The notes below the pieces were generated by a model. The model had not been told where the DNA came from. It made no database searches and saw only the letters and a program-made list of their open reading frames with translations. This document shows positions 53,805-62,230 of a stretch of DNA of 64,000 bases, piece by piece (within the stretch, counting starts at the first letter, position 1; each line of letters begins with the position of its first letter). The DNA lies in contig NZ_FWER01000014.1 of assembly GCF_900169785.1 (NCBI RefSeq), positions 50,797 through 114,796 of the forward strand. The letters run 5' to 3'. A program made the translations under genes and the position numbers. This DNA comes from Rhizobium sullae (GTDB taxonomy: Bacteria; Pseudomonadota; Alphaproteobacteria; Rhizobiales; Rhizobiaceae).

Positions 53805-54713
53805 ATGAGCTTGCGACCGGATCCATTCTACGGCCTCTCAGCCTTCCTTGCGGCGGCGCAGGCGGGCAGCTTCACCGCTGCGGCTGCGCGACTGGGTGTG
53901 TCGCCAGCTGCCGTGAGCCAGGCGGTGAAGTCCCTCGAAGAAAAGCTCGGGACGCCTTTGTTCATCCGAACGACACGGCGCGTCGGCCTGACTGAGGCCG
54001 GCGCGGCTCTGCTGGCGCGCACCGCTCCTGCGGCCGCCGAGATCATCGCCGCTGTCGAGGACGTTGCGTCAGCGCACGAACCGTCGGGATTGTTGCGCCT
54101 CACAGTGCCACGCATGGCGGTGCCGCTGGTTATGGAGCCTATCATTCCCGCGCTGAGGCGCGCGTATCCGAGGGTCGCGGTCGAGGTGGCGGTCGAGGAT
54201 GCGGCAGTCGATCTGTCCATACGCAGTTTTGATGCCGGCATCCGCATCGGCGAGTATGTCGAGCGCGATATGATCGCGGTGCGTCTTACCCGCGACATTA
54301 CCTGGGCGGTCGTGGCAAGTCCCGCTTATCTCGCCGCTCGCGGCCGGCCGGATGCACCACAGGACCTGGCGCGCCATGAGGCAATTCGGTATCGCTTTCC
54401 GAATTCGGGCGCGCTCTACAGATGGGAATTCGAACGCGACGGCCGGAGCTTTTCCGTCGATCCGCCGGGTGACCTGATCGTCAATGACGGTGCGCTGCTC
54501 GTCACATGGGCGCGGGCCGGCCTTGGCCTCGCCTATGTCGCCGATATCGCCGTAGAAGCTGAATTGCACGCTGGCCAACTTATCCGCGTGCTTGAGCAGT
54601 TCCTGCCGACGACGCCTGGTCTTTTTCTTTACTTTCCGCGGCGCGCTCAAGCCCAGCCGAAGCTGCGCGCCTTCATCGACCTGGCAAAGCAGGTTTTGCG
54701 GGCAACCCGTTGA
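53805..54713 (+). CDS. LysR-family regulator
   Basis: A 302-residue regulator. Winged helix with LSAFLAAAQAGSFTAAAARL, GVSPAAVSQAVKSLEEKLGT and FIRTTRRVGLTEAG, followed by the periplasmic-binding-like ligand domain. The ISRSFDAGIRIG-type segment places it in the DsdC/AaeR-like group. Divergent from the SDR gene, its likely target. Confidence 0.92.
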   Translation: MSLRPDPFYGLSAFLAAAQAGSFTAAAARLGVSPAAVSQAVKSLEEKLGTPLFIRTTRRVGLTEAGAALLARTAPAAAEIIAAVEDVASAHEPSGLLRLTVPRMAVPLVMEPIIPALRRAYPRVAVEVAVEDAAVDLSIRSFDAGIRIGEYVERDMIAVRLTRDITWAVVASPAYLAARGRPDAPQDLARHEAIRYRFPNSGALYRWEFERDGRSFSVDPPGDLIVNDGALLVTWARAGLGLAYVADIAVEAELHAGQLIRVLEQFLPTTPGLFLYFPRRAQAQPKLRAFIDLAKQVLRATR

Positions 54714-55226
54714 ACGCGCTGTCATGGTTGGCCTAGCGACGTCATACTGGCGCCGATGTTGGTTGCACCCGATGTTGAGAAAAGACTGCCCATATGGCAT
54801 GCCCTGTCGAACTTTGTTTAGCGGGGGAAGCGGAACGCTTCTGCCGCCCTATGCTGTCAGAACGGCGGCCCTGGGTGACTGGCGTAATACTTCCCGACGT
54901 TTCCAATTTCCACCCGCGTGTCGGTCCTGGGCAGGCAGTCGGCTTCGGACTCCCAAAATTCCAACAGGTTGACGTTGGAGGAACCTTCGAGCCGACAGGG
55001 GCCCTTCCATGCCCGGCGTCCAGGGCAGGGCAGGGGCTGCCCTGGCGCTGGAGCGAAAAGTGTAACGACGACTTTTCGCGCTCCCTGCCGCCCGTTGCGC
55101 CGGCGAGGTTCGTGCGGACCCGGGTCTAGAGGAAGCGAAACGCCAAGGGGTCGAGCGACGGTCTGCCGTGCGGCATCCATCTGGAACAGCCTCACGATCC
55201 CGTCGCGCGTGCCATCGTCGGCCGGA
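54714..55226. other. Intergenic region with two hairpins
   Basis: About 510 bases without a gene. Contains two strong hairpins at 55020-55084 (listed separately). The rest shows nothing recognisable. Confidence 0.4.
55020..55084. repeat. Tandem hairpins, RIME/REP-like
   Basis: CCAGGGCA (55020-55027) pairs with TGCCCTGG (55038-55045). Then GGAGCGAAAAGT (55050-55061) pairs with ACTTTTCGCGCTCC (55071-55084), apart from a two-base bulge. Two adjacent palindromes in a gene-free gap resemble rhizobial intergenic mosaic elements, but identity with a known element was not confirmed. Confidence 0.5.
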
Positions 55227-55823
55227 TCACGCCAGTTTTGCAAGCAGACCTGTGGCCAGGTAGCGGAAGGCCTCGACGGCTTTCGGGAAGACATCTTTAG
55301 GATCTTCGCTGGCCGCAATCCAGAGCGCAGCATTGAGCGCGGCGCCATTCAGAAGCCGGGCGGCCGCCTCTGCGTCCACTGGCTTCAAAATACCCAGCGC
55401 GATCAACCGCTCCACCGTCTGCTTTGTCGCCTGCAGGCAACTGTTCTGACTAGGCCATTGCGATGGATCTCCGAGGACGGCTGGTCCGTCGAGCAGAACG
55501 ACACGCTGCACTTCGGGATCGAGCGCCATTTCGATATAAGCCGTGCCCTCCGCCAGCAGCCCTTCCCAGTCGTCTTCAGCTCGGGCACCGATCTCCTGCG
55601 CTCGCGACGCCATTTCAGCGTCGATCTGGTTGACCACGGCAGCCATAAGGCCACGCTTGTCGCCGAAGTTGTGGTAAAGCGCCCCCCGCGTCAGGCCGAC
55701 GTCCGCGGTCAACTCGTCCATTGAGGCGGCAGCGTAGCCCTTTTCGGCAAAGGCCTTTCGCGCGGCCGCAACCAGCTTTGCGCGGGTCTCTTCCATCATC
55801 TCGACGCGTCGATTTGCCATCAT
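55227..55823 (-). CDS. TetR-family repressor
   Basis: A 198-residue regulator. HTH: ARKAFAEKGYAAASMDELTA then DVGLTRGALYHNFGDKRGLM, followed by a helical ligand domain. The ATG at 55823 (or the adjacent one at 55820) has AGGGG nearby; the longer upstream frame crosses the operator region and is not real. Divergent from the RidA gene across three operator copies. Confidence 0.9.
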   Translation of the reverse strand: MMANRRVEMMEETRAKLVAAARKAFAEKGYAAASMDELTADVGLTRGALYHNFGDKRGLMAAVVNQIDAEMASRAQEIGARAEDDWEGLLAEGTAYIEMALDPEVQRVVLLDGPAVLGDPSQWPSQNSCLQATKQTVERLIALGILKPVDAEAAARLLNGAALNAALWIAASEDPKDVFPKAVEAFRYLATGLLAKLA

Positions 55824-55841
55824 CGTAACCCCTGCTTTCAG

Positions 55842-55902
55842 ATACGCGGCGTATATGTGTTGACATACGCTACGTATGTGATACTTGACATACGTAGCGT
55901 AT
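55842..55902. promoter_or_regulatory. Three TetR operator copies
   Basis: ATACG-NNN-CGTAT occurs three times: ATACGCGGCGTAT (55842-55854), ATACGCTACGTAT (55865-55877, extending to ACATACGCTACGTATGT) and ATACGTAGCGTAT (55890-55902). Centres are 23 and 25 bases apart, roughly two helix turns or slightly more. They lie between the TetR and RidA starts. Confidence 0.88.
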
Positions 55903-55988
55903 ATCAACGATGCGACGGCGTGTGAAGCTCTTCGAGCAGCGTTTCGCTTGTCGAGTGCCGCCCAGCAACGATAAAGAGAGATCAAAAG

Positions 55989-56387
55989 ATGACACAGCGC
56001 GACGCTATTTTTCCCGCCAGCAGACATGCACTCTACGAAGCGCACGGCTATTCAGCCGCGATTCGCTCCGGCGACCTCCTCTTCGTCTCCGGGCAGGTGG
56101 GCAGCCGCTCCGATGGGACTCCAGAACCTGATTTCCGGCGTCAGGTCCAACTAGCCTTCGACAACCTTAGGGCAACGCTGAAAGCGGCAGGCTGCACCTT
56201 CGATGATATCGTCGATGTGACCACGTTTCATACAGATCCCGAAAACCAGTTCGAGACCATCATGGCCGTCAAGAACCAGATCTTCAGTAGTCCGCCCTAT
56301 CCCAACTGGACCGCAATCGGTGTGAACTGGCTTGCCGGTTTCGATTTCGAGATCAAGGTCATCGCGCGCATTCCTGAAGAGGTGTAA
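55989..56387 (+). CDS. RidA-family protein
   Basis: A 132-residue enamine/imine deaminase-like protein. Core segments GDLLFVSGQVGSRSDGTPEP, FDNLRATLKAAGCTFDDIV and YPNWTAIGVNWLAG follow the RidA fold, but the C-terminal arginine of the deaminase site (usually in a R-x-E-I/V ending) appears as IARIPEE, so activity is uncertain. It is probably in the RidA7 or related group. Regulated by the divergent TetR. Confidence 0.88.
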   Translation: MTQRDAIFPASRHALYEAHGYSAAIRSGDLLFVSGQVGSRSDGTPEPDFRRQVQLAFDNLRATLKAAGCTFDDIVDVTTFHTDPENQFETIMAVKNQIFSSPPYPNWTAIGVNWLAGFDFEIKVIARIPEEV

Positions 56388-56718
56388 GTATCTTCGTACC
56401 GGAGCGGTTGGCTCCGCTTCACAGGACGCGCGCGCCAGGCCGACCGGCGCTTTCGCTGGCGGCGGCATTTGGCCGTGTGAGCCGAGCAGAAACCGCCGGG
56501 GTTGCATCCAACTGCACATGATGAAATCAGCCGCCATGCGCCAAGGGTGCGGATGTCTTCCCCCCCCGAGACAAGCCTGCGACAACAGTTCGAGGCGGCG
56601 GCGGACAAAGCGAGTGTTCGCGCAGCCCAGCCGGCGACCATCGGCGCAAAGGCTCGACTGGGTGAGTGCACGATGCCCAATGGGGGGGCGCCGATTTCCT
56701 CGCACACCGCGTCATATG
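56388..56718. other. Gap after RidA
   Basis: About 330 bases. Open frames on both strands are arginine- and alanine-rich and unsupported. A homopolymer CCCCCCC (56560 region) and GGGGGGG (56680 region) occur. No feature recognised. Confidence 0.35.
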
Positions 56719-57435
56719 CTACAACCGACGGTATTGGGCTGGAGGCTTAACGCCTTGGGGCACGGTGGGCATCGGCTGAATGACGTTGGGCGACCGGTTC
56801 TGCGGCGTTGTCTTTTGTTGGGTTCTATTGAATCGGTCAGTGGCGGCGTACGCCTCGTCCTCAACAGATTTCCAGTTTCTCAAATACCGTATAGAAAAAT
56901 TATGTGTTCCCCAGTCGCGAAACTGCTGAACGTGCTTAAGCTCATGAACCCATAGCCCAGGATCATTTGCTGCAGCTTCGTCTTTGAAAATAACGGTGTC
57001 GATCAATGTAACCGCATCTGCGTCGCCATACCGAAAGGCCAGGTTTGCGAGATTCAGTGACTCGCCATCACCAATTTTGAAGGCCACCATGTCGTAGATC
57101 TGTTGGTCATAAAAGTTTCCGAGTATTTGACGAAGCGCCGCTGGCATGGGCATCACCCCGGCCGAACGGGCGGAATTCCGCGATACGATAAGCCATTGCT
57201 CCAATGCCACTGCACCGATCAAGGCTTGGGCTTCCATCCGAATGCGGCCAAACTCTCTTCCAATATGCGCCATTTCCCAGCCGATGCGGCCAGAAGTGTG
57301 CGGCACATTGATAATTGCATTGTCCGCCTGTGGCTGGACATTGCGCATAAATCGCTCGGGATGGCCGACGTCGCCGAGCCGAGCCCACGCGACAGCAAAC
57401 GACACAGTGAGTAGCAAAACCGTCATTGTCATCAT
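56719..57435 (-). CDS. Putative zinc metallopeptidase-like protein (DUF4157 type)
   Basis: A 238-residue protein with an N-terminal signal/anchor (MMTMTVLLLTVSFAVAWA) and the motif HELKHVQQF, which is HExxH as in DUF4157 and related zinc-peptidase-like domains. The region before it (TLIDTVIFKDEAAANDPGLW) suits the strand that precedes the zinc helix. The C-terminus is asparagine/proline-rich. DUF4157 domains occur in secreted toxins and phage tail-like systems, but no such partner is here. Confidence 0.65.
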   Translation of the reverse strand: MMTMTVLLLTVSFAVAWARLGDVGHPERFMRNVQPQADNAIINVPHTSGRIGWEMAHIGREFGRIRMEAQALIGAVALEQWLIVSRNSARSAGVMPMPAALRQILGNFYDQQIYDMVAFKIGDGESLNLANLAFRYGDADAVTLIDTVIFKDEAAANDPGLWVHELKHVQQFRDWGTHNFSIRYLRNWKSVEDEAYAATDRFNRTQQKTTPQNRSPNVIQPMPTVPQGVKPPAQYRRL

Positions 57436-57667
57436 GACGCGAGTTCCCGTGACTTTGTCCCCTCACAGCAGCCCGGCACAATATCACAATCATCTAATGT
57501 TATAACTTACGCACTAAAATCTCGTCGCTATGTCAATTTTCACTCAATCACTCGGCCGGTCGCGCCGATTCCACTGGAGCTTCGTATCCAGATGGCTAGG
57601 GCTGCAGGGGCAGTCGTTTCTCGCCTTTCTGCAGTAGGTTTTGGCGGCGTATCCTGTCGCCCGAAGA

Positions 57668-57803
57668 TTGACAGGATGGGCCGATACCGTTGCCATGCAC
57701 CTGTACTGGCCGAATTCTTTGAACAAGCGAGCGATGGGTGACTGATGCGAAGGCGAGTGTCCCAGCCGCCCTTCGTTAGCCCGAAAGGCGGCTGTTTTCT
57801 TTT
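57668..57803 (+). ncRNA. Candidate small RNA ended by an orphan terminator
   Basis: CAGCCGCC (57763-57770) pairs with GGCGGCTG (57787-57794), with an inner TTCG/CGAA pair, followed by TTTTCTTTT: a good rho-independent terminator on the forward strand. No forward gene ends here. A TTGACA box (57668-57673) with a poor -10 (TGCCAT) upstream could give a transcript of about 100 nucleotides. Terminator is clear; the RNA is inferred. Confidence 0.45.
57763..57803 (+). terminator. Rho-independent terminator without an upstream gene
   Basis: Eight-pair GC stem, loop with an extra four-pair inner stem, and T-run TTTTCTTTT. The only nearby genes are on the opposite strand: the DUF4157-type gene starts 330 bases before it and the lipoprotein gene ends 33 bases after it. 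Confidence 0.8.
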
Positions 57804-57836
57804 CAGGCCAGGAAATTTCTTAGCAAATGTCCAGTT

Positions 57837-58094
57837 TTAGCGGCAACGGGCCTCGTAACGGCGACCATAGCGATCGCGATAGATGCAATAGCCGCGGTGC
57901 TCCGTCGAGCGTCCGATCAACGCGCCGACCAGCCCGCCTGCCACAGCACCAACAGCGGCGCCGCCCCAACTATTGGTGACGACACCACCAATTATAGCGC
58001 CCGACCCGGCCCCGATCGCAGTTCCTTGTTCCGTCGCCGTGCAGGATGCCAAGGTGGCTACCAACGCACTGGCAAGAACGATATTTTTCATCAT
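57837..58094 (-). CDS. Glycine-zipper lipoprotein
   Basis: An 85-residue lipoprotein. Signal MMKNIVLASALVATLASC ends in a lipobox cysteine. A glycine zipper (GAGSGAIIGGVVTNSWGGAA and following) spans about residues 28-60, and the tail is arginine/tyrosine-rich with two cysteines. Similar to SlyB/YmgG-type outer-membrane small lipoproteins of rhizobia. AGGAAA precedes the double ATG. Confidence 0.82.
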   Translation of the reverse strand: MMKNIVLASALVATLASCTATEQGTAIGAGSGAIIGGVVTNSWGGAAVGAVAGGLVGALIGRSTEHRGYCIYRDRYGRRYEARCR

Positions 58095-58222
58095 ATGGTT
58101 GTTTCCTAATTTCAATTTTTGCAACAAAGGGGGCAGATCGCCCAGCATCTATGCCCCCAGCATCTAGGGAAGTCCAGAATTCGATTTAATGCGAGCCAGG
58201 AGATGGCCAGCGTCCTCACCAA

Positions 58223-58259
58223 TAGGGGCTTTCCCGGTGGCGGACCGGGAAAGCCCCTA
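58223..58259. repeat. Perfect 16-bp hairpin
   Basis: TAGGGGCTTTCCCGGT (58223-58238) pairs exactly with ACCGGGAAAGCCCCTA (58244-58259) around GGCGG. No T-run follows. It lies in a gene-free gap of about 540 bases between the lipoprotein and the HipB gene, away from any stop codon. Could be a repeat element or RNA structure; purpose unknown. Confidence 0.7.
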
Positions 58260-58518
58260 ACCTTTCGCGCGGTTTACCGAACCGTGCGCGTCAGGCCGGC
58301 CACAACATGGATCATGCTTACGGCAAAAAACATTGGACCGAAGCCTGAAGGTGGCTGGACTTTGGTCTTAGCCAATCATTCAATTCCATCAGAAGTGAGC
58401 ATAGTTCGCGTTCTGCGCCCATGAGAATTGTCTCTCGGCCTTTTTTTGGGAAGGGTTGGCCGTGAGCGAAATCGGCTCTCTCTCATCGCCCTTTTAACGG
58501 GGCGTGATGATCTGTCTA

Positions 58519-58600
58519 CGGATCATTCACATGGCATGTGATATGCAAACGGATCATTCATGGTTGATCTTGCTCTCGATGTGAGATACCTTTGCGTATC
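58519..58600. promoter_or_regulatory. Candidate HipB operator region
   Basis: CGGATCATTCA occurs twice (58519-58529 and 58550-58560, 31 bases apart), and GATAC/GTATC form an inverted repeat at 58585-58600, all within about 120 bases before hipB. HipB autoregulates from repeated sites in other bacteria; which of these is used is not known. Confidence 0.5.
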
Positions 58601-58634
58601 ATCCTCACCAATAGTGAATCGTATAGGTATCGCA

Positions 58635-58961
58635 ATGGGTTCGGAATCAGAAACACTGCTTGAAATCGGGAGACTTCTCAGACGAGCGAGGCTTAGCTCT
58701 GCTTTGACGCAGGAGCAGGTCGCTGATCTGGCGGGCATATCCCGTCCCCGCTATCGCGACATTGAAACGGGAACCGCCGCGGCACGCGTGACGACGCTTA
58801 TCAATATCGCGCGCGCGCTCGGTCTGGAAATGATGCTTGTTCCACAAGCCATGATTCCTGCTGTTCAGGCGCTGTTGCGCCCGCATGATGACGACGATCT
58901 GCCCGCCTTTGTTTCTCAACCTGACGATGATGATCATGGCTCCAATCTTCCACGCACCTAA
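58635..58961 (+). CDS. hipB: HipB-like XRE antitoxin
   Basis: A 108-residue DNA-binding antitoxin. HTH: IGRLLRRARLSSALTQEQVA, DLAGISRPRYRDIETGTAAA, RVTTLINIARALGLEMMLVP, the usual HipB order. The tail is acidic. ATG 58635 is preceded by AGGT. It overlaps the HipA gene by about 26 bases, the usual antitoxin-toxin arrangement. Confidence 0.85.
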   Translation: MGSESETLLEIGRLLRRARLSSALTQEQVADLAGISRPRYRDIETGTAAARVTTLINIARALGLEMMLVPQAMIPAVQALLRPHDDDDLPAFVSQPDDDDHGSNLPRT

Positions 58962-60192
58962 GACGATCCCGTCGTTGGACGTACTCCTGAATATGCTGAA
59001 GGTCGGTACGATCGTCAGGACGCCAGGTGATTTCAATGCTTTCAACTTTGATGAGGCCTACCGCAAAACGGGTGGGTTTCCGGTTCTTAGCCTGTCGTTC
59101 CAGGCGGCGACGGGCGGATTGCGGAAAGATCCCAAGCCCCTGGCCGGCGCTTTACCAGCCTTCTTCGCGAACCTCCTGCCGGAGGAAAAGCTACGTGAGG
59201 CGATGGAAAGACACCATGAAGGCAATGTGCGGCCAGGCAACGATTTCGATCTGCTAGCTGCTCTTGGCACCGATCTGCCGGGGGCCGTGCGAGTAGTGCC
59301 CAGCGACGGCGCGACAGCGGTTCAGCAAGATCCATCAAAGGAAAAGACCAAAGCTCGTTTCTCACTTGCCGGCGTGCAGATGAAGCTCTCGGTGATGAAG
59401 AACACTGGAAAAGGCGGTGGCCTGACCTTGCCGATGGACGACGAGCAGGGCCAATATATTGCCAAGTTTCCTTCGACAGCATTTCCCGGCGTTTCCGAGA
59501 ACGAATTCGCGAACCTTGCACTGGCCGCCGCGATCGGCATGGAGGTGCCCGAACGCGAGCTTGTCGAGAAGTCCGACTTCGACCGCATTCCCGAGGAGTT
59601 CAACACGTTGTCGGAGGGCAAGGTCCTTCTCGTCAAACGCTTCGATCGTGAAGCCAAGGGTGGGCGGATTCACATCGAGGATTTCGCTCAGGTCTTCGGT
59701 GTCTATCCTTCGCGCAAGTATGAGGGCGCTGCCTATCACGATATCGCCTCGGCCATTAGCGTGGCCGTCTCGCCTGCGATGGCTCTCGAATTCGTCCGCC
59801 GACTTGCGCTTACTGTCATCACCGGCAACGGCGACATGCACTTGAAGAACTGGTCGCTGATCTACCCCGGCGAAGGCAACAAGCCGACCCTTGCCCCAAT
59901 CTACGACGTTCTGTCGACGGTGCCCTATATTCCCGCAGACGCCATGGCGCTTTCGCTCGGAGGGGAGCGGTCGTTCAAGGCTCTAGCCGCACCGCGATGG
60001 AAGGCATTTGCCAATCGCGCAAAGCTTCCGGAACCAGCTGTGCTGAAGGCAGTGGTCGAAACCGTCGAACGCGTCAATGAGCACTGGTGGCATCTGCCCG
60101 AGCGCGGCGTTATTCCGGAGAAAGTGCTCGAGCGCATAGACATACATGTGAAGGCGCTAACGCCAATATTGAGCACCTGCGCCGAGAAGTGA
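58936..60192 (+). CDS. hipA: HipA-like serine/threonine kinase toxin
   Basis: A 418-residue HipA-fold kinase. N-terminal HipA domain, then the G-loop with the autophosphorylation serine (SLAGVQMKLSVM), catalytic loop GNGDMHLKNWSL and metal-binding YDVLSTVP. E. coli HipA phosphorylates glutamyl-tRNA synthetase; this family member may target another protein. Start is set at ATG 58936 from family length; ATG 58930 or 58885 are possible. Same strand and overlapping hipB. Confidence 0.86.
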   Translation: MAPIFHAPKTIPSLDVLLNMLKVGTIVRTPGDFNAFNFDEAYRKTGGFPVLSLSFQAATGGLRKDPKPLAGALPAFFANLLPEEKLREAMERHHEGNVRPGNDFDLLAALGTDLPGAVRVVPSDGATAVQQDPSKEKTKARFSLAGVQMKLSVMKNTGKGGGLTLPMDDEQGQYIAKFPSTAFPGVSENEFANLALAAAIGMEVPERELVEKSDFDRIPEEFNTLSEGKVLLVKRFDREAKGGRIHIEDFAQVFGVYPSRKYEGAAYHDIASAISVAVSPAMALEFVRRLALTVITGNGDMHLKNWSLIYPGEGNKPTLAPIYDVLSTVPYIPADAMALSLGGERSFKALAAPRWKAFANRAKLPEPAVLKAVVETVERVNEHWWHLPERGVIPEKVLERIDIHVKALTPILSTCAEK

Positions 60193-60539
60193 GCCAACCC
60201 ATTGTTTGGCGAGCGCGCGAATAGCCGCTGTGATCTGGCCCAACGACCCGACATTCCCGATGGAGCATCAATCCCTCCGTGCAGAGCCGGCGATTTGCGG
60301 CCGATGACGTTTTTCATCGTCCCAGCCTTGGCTGCGGTTCTGCTACGTAGGTGACGGTACTTTTTATCGCTAATGTGATTGCGGTGGCCCCCCGGCTTCT
60401 AACCGCGGGCGGATGAAAGTTCAATGGCAGGTCACCCGGCTTCAGATACCGTACGGTTGCTCGCGACCCATGCTGTCAGCGGCGTCCGGTGCGGTAACAG
60501 TGCCGACGATGAGCTAACGTTCGTAGCGCGGACAACGCG
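60193..60539. other. Gap between hipA and methyltransferase
   Basis: About 350 bases between convergent gene ends. No terminator with T-run or gene remnant was recognised. Confidence 0.35.
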
Positions 60540-61319
60540 TCAACTACTCTGTCCCCTGTGAGCATTAATAATCCACGCGCGCGAGTCAAAGAGTACGCCC
60601 TCCATGGTCATATGCGCCTCCAGTAAATCGTGCAGCCGCTGCAATGCCTTGTCGGGTGCCTCATCGGTTTGCGCGAGCGCGTCCTTCACAAGATAGAGGT
60701 CGATGAGCGCGTCAAACGCCCTATCGACGTCTGGCCCATAGAAAACCGGTTCTCGCACGTCGGTAAAATCGATCGAAACAAAGCCGGCCGTGCTCAGAAG
60801 TTCTGTAGCGATGGTAGGATCGCCAAGTGAAAACGGTGTGAGAACATCTGCGGAAACCGCAGTTCCCGGGGCCAAGGTTCGCCGAATGGCACCAGACCAC
60901 TCGTTACGCTCCTGGCTCTGCCACACCATCCATACAAGGCGCGCGCCCGGACGCATCGCGCGGGCGACATTGGCAAAGGCCGCCGCCGGATCAGCAAAGA
61001 ACATGACGCCAAACCGGCTGATGCAGAGGTCGAAGCTGGCAGTGGGAAAGGCGTGGTGCTGGGCATCGCCCTGCTCAAACGCAACATTTCGCAACCCTTC
61101 TTCGTCGGAACGTCGCCGCGCAACCTCGAGCATCTCCAAGGACGTATCCACGCCGATCGCGTCGCCTTCCACTGCGACACGGGCGGCCTCACGAGTCGAT
61201 TGTCCTGCCCCGCAACCGATATCGAGCACGCGGTCACGTACTCCAACGCTCGCGGCGGCGCGCAAATGCCCATTGTGCCGCTTTAATTCTGCGTCATAGA
61301 AGTTAGCACGATCCAACAT
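60540..61319 (-). CDS. Class I SAM-dependent methyltransferase (Methyltransf_11/25)
   Basis: A 259-residue enzyme with AdoMet motif VLDIGCGAGQSTREAA, acidic motif II GVDTSLEM, motif VAFEQGDAQHH and FDLCISRFGVMFF. These fit the UbiE/COQ5-like group. ATG 61319 is chosen over a GTG two codons upstream because GGGTGGAG lies directly before it. Substrate unknown. Confidence 0.9.
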   Translation of the reverse strand: MLDRANFYDAELKRHNGHLRAAASVGVRDRVLDIGCGAGQSTREAARVAVEGDAIGVDTSLEMLEVARRRSDEEGLRNVAFEQGDAQHHAFPTASFDLCISRFGVMFFADPAAAFANVARAMRPGARLVWMVWQSQERNEWSGAIRRTLAPGTAVSADVLTPFSLGDPTIATELLSTAGFVSIDFTDVREPVFYGPDVDRAFDALIDLYLVKDALAQTDEAPDKALQRLHDLLEAHMTMEGVLFDSRAWIINAHRGQSS

Positions 61320-61561
61320 CTCCACCCTCGCTTGGTTTTGTCTCGGTCATGTGACGGAAGTTCGCTTTTCGTCGCTTTCGCGACGGCGTCATAGGCTTGC
61401 GTCAGTTTTTGCAGCACTGAAAATTCGCTCTTGGGTGAAGCCCCGAGGTGCAGCACGCGCAACTTGTCCATGAATTCTTCCCGTAACTCCGGTCCGCCCT
61501 CTTCGAGCAATTGTGCCCAAATGCTGAGCTCCCCGGTCGCGGGCAGATGCCGGCGCCCCAT
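61283..61561 (-). CDS. Possible small protein upstream of methyltransferase
   Basis: A 92-codon frame starting MGRRHLPATGELSIWAQLLE and overlapping the methyltransferase start by 37 bases. The first 65 residues look natural and helical (LGASPKSEFSVLQKLTQAYD), the end less so. No family recognised. It may be the end of a decayed regulator gene whose beginning was lost upstream. Confidence 0.38.
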   Translation of the reverse strand: MGRRHLPATGELSIWAQLLEEGGPELREEFMDKLRVLHLGASPKSEFSVLQKLTQAYDAVAKATKSELPSHDRDKTKRGWRCWIVLTSMTQN

Positions 61562-61777
61562 GCGCCTATCGTAGCCATGCCCCCTTCTCATCGTCCACGG
61601 CACGGCAGACCCAATCTTCCCGCTCAAGCACGGCGAATTACTGGCAGAAACCGTCGAAGGCGCAGAACTCTCCGTCTTGAGGGCGGCGGCGATGAAGTTC
61701 ATCCCGAGGATTGGGATGAAATCACTTCGGCCATCGACCCTCACATCGGTGCATCGCATCCCTCGAAGCTGCCTTAG
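61562..61777 (+). pseudogene. C-terminal remnant of an alpha/beta hydrolase
   Basis: One frame reads APIVAMPLLIVHGTADPIFP and on to GAELSVL, the strand and acid loop of alpha/beta hydrolases. The next frame continues GGGDEVHPEDWDEITSAIDP, with the catalytic histidine region. A one-base indel near 61675 breaks it, and the N-terminal half is missing. Clearly a decayed gene end. Confidence 0.75.
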
Positions 61778-62005
61778 GCCAAGGGCGCGGATCTCTTCCT
61801 TTCCTATTTGTCGGATGAGGGAATAGCACGGCAAGAATTGCACAGCAGAAAAAACTCGAAATGGCACGTTACCATCCCAGCACACGCCGGCAACGTCAAA
61901 GGCGAAGCTTCCGCGCTGACGTTTCCTACCATAGGTGCAGGAGGACTCCGGCATAAGCTACGGCACCATGCGCCAGAGAGGCCAGCGAATGCCATCTACC
62001 GCCGA

Positions 62006-62230
62006 TCAGCGATTGCCAGCCGCCGCAATCTGAACGGCGGACCTAGCCTCCTCGGCGGAAAGTCGACCTTCGTGAGCCGCGTTGCAGGTGCGCCACGCGT
62101 GACGCCATTTTTCGCTGTTCTGATTGGGCTCGTGAATAAGCCAATTCATAGCCTCCTCAGCCGAACCGACAACTATCCGGATACGGCCGTCGCCCAAGAT
62201 GAGGGGCTTCTTCCAACGTTGTATCAGCAT
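62006..62230 (-). CDS. DUF982 small protein
   Basis: A 74-residue protein of DUF982, a family found almost only in rhizobia and often on plasmids. The segment VGSAEEAMNWLIHEPNQNSE KWRHAWRTC (two pieces) and the A-x-x-A-x-R-x-A ending match the family pattern. Function unknown. Located in a region of decayed genes. Confidence 0.78.
   Translation of the reverse strand: MLIQRWKKPLILGDGRIRIVVGSAEEAMNWLIHEPNQNSEKWRHAWRTCNAAHEGRLSAEEARSAVQIAAAGNR

Noticed and set aside
56297..56707. 136-codon reverse frame after RidA
   Set aside because: It overlaps the RidA gene and has shadow-type arginine/alanine content.
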